Assembly: GCA_051294375.1 (NCBI GenBank)
Contig: CM119265.1
Span: 14,128,124-14,192,123 of the forward strand
Source: Paraspadella gotoi
Lineage: Eukaryota; Chaetognatha
Length of the DNA stretch: 64,000 bases
Direction of reading: 5' to 3'
Shown here: piece after piece, positions 25,236-35,213 of the stretch
How the letters are laid out: every line of letters starts with the position of its first letter
How positions within the stretch are numbered: position 1 is the stretch's first letter
Notes under the pieces: generated by a model
Database searches by the model: none
Told to the model about the DNA's origin: nothing
What the model saw: only the letters and a program-made list of their open reading frames with translations
Position numbers and translations under genes: made by a program

Positions 25236-25480
25236 AGCCAATAGGAAGAATCCTTTCCAAAGCTGGCGGGTTTATTGGTTGGTGGGATTATGAGCTCCGC
25301 TAGGGCGTCATTGAGCCGGGACCAATCGCAGCTTGGAAATCAAGCTTCGGAATTCGACCAATCAGAGCCACGAACAGTAAGAGAATCTCCTTTCCAAGTA
25401 AAGAAAGAGTAGGGAGGAATGGCGGTCCAATCAGGAGACGATTCAGCGACAAACGAGGAACAGAAGCGAATGACGTCACG
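25236..25480. promoter_or_regulatory. CCAAT-box cluster with CRE: strong promoter candidate
   Basis: Five CCAAT boxes lie in about 195 bp: CCAAT at 25238-25242, reverse ATTGG at 25274-25278, and CCAAT at 25322-25326, 25358-25362 and 25427-25431. Their flanks fit the NF-Y consensus (for example GACCAATCAG). A perfect CRE, TGACGTCA, follows at 25471-25478. CCAAT arrays of this kind are typical of strong, often divergent, animal promoters. No transcript could be assigned. The nearest supported gene starts at 26873 and reads toward this region. Confidence 0.6.
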
Positions 25481-26051
25481 CGTTGGTCGAAACTGACGGG
25501 AGTCGATGATGGAGCGATCAAGCGGCCAGAATCAGCAAAAATAAAAAAGAAGATGAGAGGCTGAAAAAAAAGAACATCGAGAAGTTAGGAGTCAAGTCGG
25601 AGAGTGAATAATTAATTTGTGAGCGGATGATTAATTAGTAGAAACGAGGAATTTGAAAAAAATTGATTTCAGAAGAATTATGTCAGGAGTTGCTCAGCAC
25701 AATTATTCCAAATATTTTATGCTTTTATGTTAAATCCCTAACAATTATAAATGTTTTATCTACTTTTTATTTAAATTTAATAGTTCTTAAGAATTATTTC
25801 ATAAAAATATAATTATACTTCTTATATAAACTAAGAATGCAATAAAAAAAAATCATAATCCGCTTAAAGTTTATTTTTTGAGCTTTACTAAAATCGGATA
25901 TTTCCCAAAATGTAAGTTTTACCTTGATATTATAAGAAGAAAAAAATAGATAAGTTGTTGGCTTGAGATTGCTAGGGTGGATGAGGAGATAAAAATTGAT
26001 AATATAATTTGTTAAGGTGGTTGCGGAAATTGAAAAAACGCGTCGGTCGAG

Positions 26052-26873
26052 TTAATTTTTTCTTGGTTTCTGTTTGATGTCGACATCTTGCGTCTCAGCC
26101 GCTTCTGCGAAATAAAATAATAAACATAATTAAATAAAATTAAACTATATTAAACGTAAAAAATAAAATAAATTTAGGCCTTTCATTTGTATGATTATTT
26201 AATAATATTTATCGAATCAACTGACTAAAAATACTTCAATGTTTTTTTGCTTGTATGCATTTTTTTAATGATAAATAGTAAAAAAAAAAAAGATGAGTTT
26301 TTGAATTATCAGCAATCACGTAACGTCAGTTTTTACACATTCCCTTAATGAGAAAAATAATGAATTTCGGTTCGCGTTTGGAAATATGGCCAAAATTGTA
26401 TCAAAAAAAAGTTTTACCTTTAGTTATATTTTCATGATGAGATTTATTGTACCAAATTCAAAACAATTTTTTACCGAATAGTATAGCTTGTCAAAATAAT
26501 GTAATTTTTTTACGAATTTTTATTGTAAAGATTTTTAATATTAACCTTAAGCTTAAGATTAAGACTTTTCAACACCAGAAAAAAGTGAAATGTTTTGGTG
26601 ACGTATTTTAAGTTCGAAATTCAACATTCAAAACCGTAAATTTGTTTATTATTTTGGATAAGTGATTGGAAATATAAGAAATGAATAATCATTACGTAGC
26701 AAATAATATTCAAGAGAAAACTATCAACAGTGACAGTGTGGTTCATAAAATAAATATATTTCTTAATCCAACGTACCTTTTTCTGGGAGGCTGTAGTCTT
26801 CCCCGGAAATAGATCCTCTTTGTCGCTTCTCCTGGTTGGAACTATGAAACTTTTCAAGGATGGGCTGAGACAT
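26052..26873 (-). CDS. Small two-exon protein, 49 aa (105 aa with upstream start)
   Basis: Function unknown. On the minus strand exon 1 runs 26873-26777 and ends at donor AAAG|GTACGT. Exon 2 runs 26104-26052 after acceptor TTTCGCAG and ends in TAA. The phase is preserved (97 + 53 nt = 50 codons). The 49-residue product begins MSQPILEKFHSSNQEKRQ and is highly charged, with no membrane segment or known motif. The same frame is open further upstream to an ATG at 27041. From there an N-terminal hydrophobic stretch (around LSILPLSQLLLVLFF) and a Ser-rich run would give 105 aa with a signal anchor. The Ser run comes from a GGA/GAG trinucleotide repeat, so I favour the internal ATG (context CCAATGTC), but not firmly. 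Alternatively this is the 5' end of a longer gene with undetected exons. Confidence 0.5.
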
Positions 26874-27554
26874 TGGTGGGAGGGAGGAGGAGGAGGAGGA
26901 GGAGGAGGAGGCGATTGAGGAGGAAGAGGGCGTGGAGGAAGAGGAGGGGCGGAAGAAGAGGACGAGCAAGAGTTGTGATAAAGGCAAGATACTGAGGCAC
27001 CTAAGAATTCTCCTTACTAGGAATCTCGCGCGACGACCCATTTTTTAAGCCTCTCCAACATCTTCGTTCTCTTGCCCCGTCCTGCTATGCGATTCGTCGA
27101 CGACTTGGACATCCTGGCCAGCTATTGGTCGATTTATACGCGAAAAAAGGAGAATCGTGGGGCGCGTGAGACGATTATCGGAACGGGGCGTGGCGACGAC
27201 GAAACGCTATGCCGATTCCGACCCTCGAAGGACGAAGAGGAAGAGAAGTGAGTGGCAAACGAAAATCAAAGCCTGGGAGACCAAATTGGACAGCGATGCG
27301 TTATGTTATGATATAAAAAAACCCCGACTTCTTCGCTAGGAATTTTAAATCGTTTCGAAACATTATTCTAATACATCTACAAAACTGACAAAAAATTTGA
27401 AATTTTTTTCAAGCGTAGATGTTTGAACCTTGAGGTATTTTTAAAAATAATTTTGTCGGAGTCTTATAATTTCGAATTAGGAATAGGACCCAATATTCTA
27501 AAAAACTCTCTACCTCTTTAACTAAATACTGACTTAAAGAAATGAGTCTATTAT
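26874..27554. other. Region upstream of the small minus-strand gene
   Basis: Contains a GAG trinucleotide run (26886-26912) and a GC-richer stretch (27040-27300). The latter may hold a divergent promoter between the minus-strand gene and an unidentified plus-strand exon. A plus-strand frame at 27157-27339 starts MGRVRRLSERG and is basic, without recognisable homology. Confidence 0.35.
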
Positions 27555-29160
27555 TTTTAATTGTATTGTATTGTATTTATTCATACAGCGGGTCCGAGGA
27601 CCATGGGCCACAGTGGTTTTACAAAAACACAAAGCAGATAACAGAGATACAAGCAGTAATACAATAAGTATGACATTAGAAAATTAGATTTCCAAAAACT
27701 CAGTAAATTTAAGCAATGAATAAATTTTTCCTAATAGAAAAAAGGCCAATTCTACAAAAAAACTGAAAACTACACAGTTTCATATATTAACGGAACATTA
27801 CCTAAAAAGGCAATCGGACTAATGTGATTTCCCAAATATGGGTATTTATTAATATCTTTGATATACTCCGGAAGGAGCGGAGACGAGTTCATTAAACTAA
27901 CAAATTGGGAATGTGCTCGTCTGAATATTCTAAATCGTAAGTCTCGTAAGCCTAATGAATCTAAAACTATTTTATTAGACATATTTCGTGGAACGTTTGT
28001 AATACATTTTAAAAATTTATTTTCTATTGATTCAAGTTTTAACCACTTTCCGTTAGACATAGAACAGAAACATGACATACTATATTCAAGTAATGATATC
28101 GCAAAGACTTGATACAATTCCAACATTAGTTTATATCTAAATGATTATATTTAAATTTCAACTTTCGAAGCACGCCACAACGTTGTCGCATTTTCTTTTC
28201 TATAGTTTCTAAATGTTTACTCCATGTCATTTTATCATCAAAAGTTACGCCCAAAAAAACCGCTTCCCTTATTGTTTTAATTCCACCCCAAATAATTCTA
28301 ATTTTTGGGATCTATCTAAGTTACGCCTTCGTCTTGAGAAAATTATTAACTGACACTTCTCCGGCGCCAGTTTAAGTCTCCACTTACTACACCACCTCTG
28401 AATCGCATCTAATGTCCTTTTCATTTCAAATTGACACAACTCCAGAGAACTCTCAGTTACCCAATTAGCTGTATCGTCGGCAAATTGGCTGTTCCGAACA
28501 ATCTTAGGGACTCCTTCGGTTATACTAAAGACATATATTGAAAAAATGTCCGGCGAAAGAATACCACCCTGAGGACATCCACATTCCATAATTATCCTTC
28601 TTGATGTTGCCGTACCGACTCTCACTGTGACATATCGATTCGTAGGTATGAGTCAATGACACGGATAATTTTCTCAGGAAAACCCATATTTATCATTTTG
28701 ACTATCAATCCACTAAACCAAACTCTATTAAATGCATCCTCTACATCATGAAATATTGCAACAGTAATTTTGTTATTTTTAAATCCACGCATGACGTCCT
28801 CTGATAACCTTAATAAGTGTTCTTGAGTACAACGGCCTTTACAAAATCCCGCTTGTATAGGATTAACAATTTTTCTGACATTCATGAAACTTAACAGAGA
28901 AAATCTTATAAGTCGCTCGTAAACTTTTCCTTCACAACTAAGCAAGCTTATTGGACGAAATCCCTTAATTGAATCTGCAGGTTTCCCCTTTTTTGGGATC
29001 ATATTAATTATTGCATTTCTCCATCTCTCAGGAAAGTAAGAACTCTCATAGGAAGCTTTCATAAGATCATATAATCTTTTCAGAAAAATTAGGTTTAATC
29101 TTTTTAAGGTAGAATTACTTATACCGTCTTCCCCAGCCGCCGATTTCTCTTAATAAAACT
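27555..29160 (-). pseudogene. 5'-truncated Jockey-like LINE with decayed reverse transcriptase
   Basis: A non-LTR retrotransposon remnant. On the minus strand, from about 29153, the frame shows the reverse transcriptase series: SAAGEDGI, then MIPKKGKPADSIKGFRPIS, then the first catalytic block FHDVEDAFNRVW (near 28755), then GCPQGGILSP (near 28575), then the catalytic FADD (28473-28484), then LGVTFDDKMTW (near 28245) of the thumb. This order and wording fit the Jockey/CR1 group. Reading requires frame changes near 28650 and near 28315, and an in-frame stop lies at about 28138, so the copy is dead. The 5' end, including the endonuclease and any first open frame, is missing. The 3' end runs into ATACA-type short tandem repeats near 27560, the usual LINE tail for this group. 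Later substitutions (FHD for FLD, AFN for AFD) also suggest decay. Confidence 0.85.
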
Positions 29161-29791
29161 TCAACCTAATGAAGCTTTTTGTTTTTAAGAAACGTATTTT
29201 CCGCTAGAGGTCATATGATGGCAGGAATAAAAAATATATCCACGATATTAGCAACTCGATGAGCTCTTCGTCATCAAATTTATTATATTTCATTCATTTT
29301 TATAGACCCTTCTTTTGAAAAAGGGGAGATGTTAATGAATTAATGATTAGTGAGATAATTTTTCACATTGGTTTCTATTTTAAAAAGTCACCGGACAACT
29401 TCAGACTGTTCGAATGTTTTTTACTAATTAACATAAACGTAATCGTTACAAAAATTTTAGAGCCAATCACTATGTTTCCTCAGTTTCTCTCGACTAATCC
29501 GAGCGAATGAATCTGAAGTGTTCAAACTTTGTGAGTTTTCTGCTCCGAAAAGCCATTTGGGATTCCCTCGGTGAATTTCGCGGCATGGAAAGTTAATATT
29601 CCCGACTGGATCATTATCGCCTGATCAAAAACTAGTAAAACTAAGTTGAAAACCGCAATGGCAATTCCTCATGGCCAGGGATTGCCCGATGTTCTCCTTC
29701 CTCATGGCAACCCGATGCGAATGAGATGACGTGTACCTGCCGGAGTTGACCGGTTTTTTCGGATGGTTGTTCATCGAACTTGTCTTCAACG
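29161..29791. other. Upstream region of the membrane/death-domain gene
   Basis: Between the LINE 5' break and the ATG at 29792. It likely contains the 5' leader and promoter. Two related segments with ATGGC cores lie at 29659-29715, including CTCATGGCAAC, an X-box half-site. No clear TATA box was seen. Confidence 0.35.
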
Positions 29792-32700
29792 ATGGCCGTC
29801 CCGTGGTTTTACAGATTAGACGTGCTGCAACTCGTAGCCTTCTTAGTCCTCTTCGCCTTAGTCTTCTTAGCCATCTTGCTGTTTATAATTCCCAGCGTGA
29901 CAGCCTTGAGACGCCGCGCTCAAAACGAGCCAGACAGGTAAGGTTTTCTCGAAAGAAATCAATAAAATAAAAACTAAAGTCATCCCTGACAACTGACAAG
30001 TTACAACTCATTGTAAGTGCCTACAGTTGGAGACCGACAAATACTGAAATCGTTCAGGTGTTAAGACCCGCCGGTCCGTTCTAAAACGCCCCCGAGAATG
30101 CCGTAATTCTTGTCTTTTGTAAATTATTAGTATTAACGGAATGAGGTTCACAAAATTATTATTATTGATTCATTTTCATTTGTTATTTTTTAATGTATAA
30201 AACCACTCAATTCGTTTGTTAGCACGCCGGTACAAGAAACCGAACCGGCGGCTCGACCAAAGGAGAAAGCAAAAAAAAAGATAAGAAGAAGAAGAAGAAG
30301 AAGAAATGGCGGAAAGAAGGATGAGGAATCCGACGAGGGTGTGGGCCCGAGGAAGCACACCTTGCCCGAGTTGCAGCCTCGACTGCCGAGGATGAGGACG
30401 ACGTCGATGAACTCGAACAACACTATCGTCGCCAGCTCAAAGGGACGAACGAACACTAAGGATTCCCAGGATGTCGACGCCGTTGAGTCGAGGGTGAGAA
30501 CTGAGACCCGGATCAAAATATTTCCTAGTTCCTATTCTTCGTTCACGAGTATTTCAACTCTTTTTAAAAATCAATCCTATTTTTTCAGCCCCGCCAATCC
30601 ATAGACGCGGGGCCATTGTCGACTCCAATGCCGCCTTCGTCGAGAGATGACCCCAAGCTTTACTTGCCACACTCTAGTCCGCATCTTGAGTCTCAGGACT
30701 TGCAGCAAAATCCATTCTTTGCTGGGATGCGGGAGGCCAATGAGGCCGTCGCCGACGCACCGCCGGCCGGTGCTGCAGCGGCCCATCAAAATGGAACAAA
30801 CAATAGCAGCTTGTCTTCGACGGACCCTAACTTCGCCGACAAGCCATTCTTTTCAAAAAACCCCTACGAGATGCTCGCCACGAGTCCGCGGGCCTCTAGA
30901 AATAGCGCGAGACGAAAACCGCAAACCTCCGATCGCGACAGATCAAATAAGGTGGAGGTCAACACTGCTAATATTCATCGCCATAGATCCCGTAATGACG
31001 GAAACGGTTATCACTCCGACGCGAACGACATTGACATGATGGATCCTGCCAGTCATGCTTTTAGTCCTCCAAATCGAACCCACCGAAACCCAAGTGCCAA
31101 CGACACAAACAACCACAACAACAATCACGCCAACGCCATTGAATTTCTTACCCTCCGCGATTTGCCCATCTTACGTGCTTCCCACCAGCGCTCACCTCCT
31201 CTTCAGTTTCAAGGGCCGCCGCCGCCGAGTCCCGAGTCTTCCTTCCGCCCGAAAATGATTCGTCAATTCGGAATTGACGACGGCGCCGCCTCGAATTTCA
31301 ACGGCGCCCATATCTCTCGCGGCGCCGGAATTCTCGCCGATTCTGAGCCGCCTGGTATCCATGTGACGTACAATGGTCCGACCGCCACAAGCAGCAGTGG
31401 GGCGGAAGAGACTCGCGACCCCGAGACAGAGTCGATCTCCAGACATTCCGTCTCCATCAACCTGCAGAACCTTCACATACAAATCGACACTTCGGCCAAC
31501 GCCTCGGGAATCTCCAATCCACGGGGTCATGCCCGAAAGTCGTCTGGGGACCAGTGGAAGGTGGTCGGTCCGTCGGGGCAAAGGAACCAGGGGGGACGGG
31601 CCCAACAACCTCGAAAAACTTCGTCGCCAAACGAGGTGTTGGGGAAAGAGAATCAGACAACCGATTCGGAACTCTTACTCCAAGTACAATCGCTACGAAA
31701 GAAGTTAAGGTAAACTTTTAAAAGAATGCGTACATTTCAGTAAATAAAAGGAAAATCCTTCACATTCACTGCTAATTTTTAAAAAAAATATTAGGCTTTT
31801 TCTTTTGCATTATTAATGTAAAATAACGAGAGAGAAAAATTTGTTTTGAAATTATGAATTTGGTATATTTAAAAAACTTTTGATTTAAAAGAAAGTCTTA
31901 TTTAAAAGAAAACTAATTCGTTGTTTGTAAACAAAACTAAATTTTTTTTCTCTCATAAATGCTACTATCGCTACTAAAGAAAAGATCCAAATCCATAATG
32001 TAAATTGAATATTTTTTTGTTTCTTTCTTAGCCGGCGTCTCGAATGGGAACCGGCTCTTCTGTTCATGGCAGAAATATTGGCCGTAAAGGCCAAAGCCGA
32101 AGATTTGGACCTTCATGGTTTTGGAACGAGTCTGGGTGAGCATTGAGCACTGAGCAACTACAAAACTTTTGAGAGTGTGTCGACTTATGGCTGAAGAATG
32201 ATGAGTCAACAACAATGCTAACATCATACATGGATTCATTGACTTGTTAGGTTTGGACCCAGTGATGACGAGCAATATTATTGGTCGTCATTACGGAAAT
32301 CCTCCTTCCACTTTGACGACCGGCTCAAGAATTTTTCAAGTAAATATTTTTCATTAAATGTACTGGAAGAAGTGACCATAGGGAAGGGATTATCAGGAAA
32401 AAAACATTTTTTTTCATGAATTTATTTTAAAAATAATTTTGCTGGCAAGATCACTATACTAGGAATTTTTGGTTTTATGTTATGTTATTATCTGGTTAGC
32501 TGCATACTAAGGCGTAGTGAAAGTTACATACGAAAATTCTAAAAGTCAATTATGAACAACATACCATCAGTGAACATTCATTTGTTAAAAAAATTAATTT
32601 TATGTTTTTTAATTTTCGCAGTAGGCTATATATTTATATATAGTACTATCCTTATAAAATGGAAAAATTTCAAAATAGGCTTTTCTTAATTTTGATTGCA

Positions 32701-33820
32701 GATTTGAATTCCTCGTCAAAAGAAAATATAAATCATTTTTAAAAATTCTTTCATTAAGTGGGTTAAAAATTAAAAAAACTATATTTAATATATAAAAAGT
32801 TCAACTTTCTATGACGAATCCAAATCTGCAAAAAAATCTTAGAAAAAACTGTTTTGAAATTTTAACATTTATTGGTTTAGTACTAGTATAAATATAGCCT
32901 ACTGCGTAAATTGTAAAATTTATTAAAAATTTTTTTATTACATAAATGTTCATTAGTATAATATTGTTCGTTCCTCACTTTTAGAATTTTAATTAAAGTT
33001 AAATTTAAGAAATTTTACTACGCCTTACTGCATACTAGAGTGTAGTGAAAGTTATGTTCGAAAATTCTAAAAGTCAATTATGAACATTGTTGAACAAGAT
33101 ACTATCAGTGAATATTAATTTATAAAAAATATTAATTTTATACATTTATATTTTAGGCTATATTTATATATAGTACTATCCTTATAAAATAAAAAAAAAG
33201 AGTTTTACTTTTAGTGAGAAAAAAATTTTTTTTAGCAACACCGATTTTATTATAGTTGTTGCTAAAAATTGTTTTTCTCTTACTAAATCTTAAAAATACA
33301 ATGAAAGAAAGAATCGATACAATGTTTAAAAAAGAGTTATATTTACATATATCAAGTTTTTATAATGAATCCAAATCTGCAAAAAAATCTTAGAAAACAC
33401 TATTTTAAAATTTTAACATTTATTGGATTAGTACTATGTAATATGTATAAATATGGCCTGCTGCGTAAATTGTAAAATTTATAAAAAAAACTTTTTTATA
33501 CAAAAATATTCATTAATATAATATTGTTCGTTTCTCACTTTCAGAATTTTATTTAAAGTTAAATTTATAATTTTTACTACGCCTTACTGCATACCGCTAA
33601 ATTATCGTAGGCAGATCCGACATTGTTTGCTAAAACTTGTTAACTAAAGAGTTAACTGATAAGATTGCTTTCTCCCCTTAAGCTTTTGCGTCGCTGGGAG
33701 GAGCAGATGGAACATTCGACACAAAATTCGCTCAAACCGCTGGTCGATGTTCTCCGAGGCTCTGGCCTAGTACAGGAGGCCGACATGGTTAAGGACAACT
33801 TTCCCTGGCTCGTCAATTAA
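29792..33820 (+). CDS. Single-pass membrane protein with C-terminal death-like domain
   Basis: Six exons join in frame to 622 codons plus TAA: 29792-29937, 30223-30493, 30589-31709, 32032-32135, 32251-32339 and 33683-33820. All introns are GT-AG with matching phases (2, 0, 2, 1, 0). The start ATG has a good context (AACGATGG). Residues 9-35 are a strong membrane helix (LDVLQLVAFLVLF...). Next comes a very basic stretch at residues 62-82 with seven consecutive Arg, a positive flank that would keep the rest of the chain cytosolic. Residues 140-510 are Ser/Asn/Pro-rich and probably disordered. Residues 513-618 fit a death-domain pattern: ...FGTSLGLDPVMTSNII..., then RIFQLLRRWEEQ (the conserved LLxxW helix), then SLKPLVDVLRGSGLVQEAD. 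Death domains form assemblies in apoptotic and innate signalling. The combination with an N-terminal anchor and no ectodomain is one I do not recognise. AATAAA follows at 33957-33962. Confidence 0.85.
32500..33030. mobile_element. Foldback element, family 2 copy A (intronic)
   Basis: Lies in intron 5 of the membrane/death-domain gene. It starts with CTAAGGCGTAGTGAAAGTT (from about 32507) and ends with the inverted form ...TTTTACTACGCCTTACTGC (to about 33027). Inner inverted arms (around 32618-32650 and 32879-32910) share CGCAGTAGGCTATAT. It is non-coding and AT-rich, and is best explained as a MITE with long inverted repeats. Confidence 0.7.
33031..33600. mobile_element. Foldback element, family 2 copy B (intronic, tandem to copy A)
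   Basis: A second copy directly follows copy A in the same orientation. It again begins with GTGTAGTGAAAGTTA and ends with TTTTTACTACGCCTTACTGC near 33593. It differs from copy A by many substitutions and an extra inner segment (about 33190-33330) with its own inverted repeat (GTGAGAAAAA...TTTTTCTCTTAC). Confidence 0.7.
33601..33645. repeat. 45-bp dispersed motif, copy 1
   Basis: GGCAGATCCGACATTGTTTG and flanks recur almost identically at 59165-59205. In this copy the minus strand reads TTTTAGCAAACAATGTCGG, resembling an acceptor site followed by an ATG. Confidence 0.7.
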
Positions 33821-33964
33821 GATGGCCATCCTCATGCCCGCTGAGAGCGAGAGGCAACAATTATCTCAGTATAAATGTTTTCTATTATTTATACAGCTCC
33901 CCGGTCGCTTTCCATCTTTTAACTAAACCCAAATTACAACCAAGCCGGAATTTTTTAATAAATA

Positions 33965-34956
33965 TCCACTCCTTTATATATTGCCAAACCAACGTTCAAA
34001 CAGGAAAATAAAGAGATATTGACGGTTTTACGGGCCATGATTTTTTTATTGTTAACCTACGACAAAGTAAAAAATTACGGTGCTTAAAAAAATTAATATT
34101 TTTTTCGAAATTAAAAAAAAAATTATTTAAAAAGTAAAAACATTCCTGAAACAAAAGACTATGGCTAAAGGTTGTGTCTTTATACAAATAATTTGCCATT
34201 CCCAGAGCAATTTGGTGCCTACAGCTCCCCTTTCTAAAAAGCTTTATAAAGTAGAATTTTGAAAAAGCAATAAGCCGCTCTGAATTGGTAGAACCACGAG
34301 AAGCAAATGGATACCAAAAAAAGTCTGTATTTACTAAATACTATTATAAATACCATTTATAATTGTTGTGTACAAGAATCATTAAAGTCAACCCGTTTAA
34401 GAGTAAATTTTATTTATTTTTTTTTTTTTAAATTCCGGTCTTGTACGTATATGCGGGTATCATTAAAAATAAAATATGAAGACATTTCGATTTTCCCCAT
34501 ATTTGATACACTATTCCTATACAAACTTATTAAGAGGGGTGATAAAAATAATATTAAAAATATTTAATGTTTTTACTTACTTAGATGGTGGTTGCTGGAT
34601 ATTTGAAGACAGAAATTTGAACTTTCAAATATAACGGTGAAAATGCTATTCCATTTTTTACATTAGTGCTTAATTTCAGGTTATGCGTCATATTTTTGTT
34701 ATTCCTTATCTAGTCAATGTTACAGTTCGTATTTCCTAAATTGTTTCATAATGCGGGAAATTTCTTTGAGACCGTTACAATTACACTTATATTTAAAGCG
34801 ATATTTTCGTTTAAATACTGACAAATGATCATTCATTTTTTATTCTACGAATTTAGATATTATTTTAATAATGTGAAAAGAATATAAACAACATGAACAT
34901 GAATTTGATACTAATAAACGTGAAGGATAAAATATCGGCTTTCGGTCAATAATGAA
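33965..34956. other. Intergenic AT-rich DNA
   Basis: Downstream of the membrane/death-domain gene. No repeat family, RNA or exon recognised. A plus-strand frame at 34307-34567 is AT-driven, with Lys/Ile/Asn/Phe composition. Confidence 0.5.
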
Positions 34957-35213
34957 CTTGTGGCGGTATATTCACACTGCCTCACGTCCACCATCCTTCA
35001 GGCAAATCCATTGGCTCAGAGGGGGAACACACCGTCCCAGGCGTACTGTTTCATCCACAGTCCTAACGACTTCCATCTGCGTTGGCAAAGCGAGACCGTC
35101 CTAGGGTAACCGCGCCAGTGACTGGAGGCGTCACTGAGGGTAGGAAGCCCCCAAAGCCAACAGTGAGATGCCCCATCCCAATCGGCATGACAGTCAACCC
35201 GGCTGTTGCCATA
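34957..35213. repeat. Hairpin-rich interspersed element, copy 2 (degenerate)
   Basis: Same orientation as copy 1 at 20416-20686 and clearly homologous end to end. It lacks about 14 bp containing one arm of the CTGTGG/CCACAG hairpin and carries single-base changes that break other stems: AGGCAA for AGCCAA, GTCAAC for GGCAAC, CGGCATG for GGGCATC. The minus-strand frame that fills copy 1 is cut by TAG. It therefore looks like an inactive derivative of copy 1 or of a common source. Confidence 0.72.
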
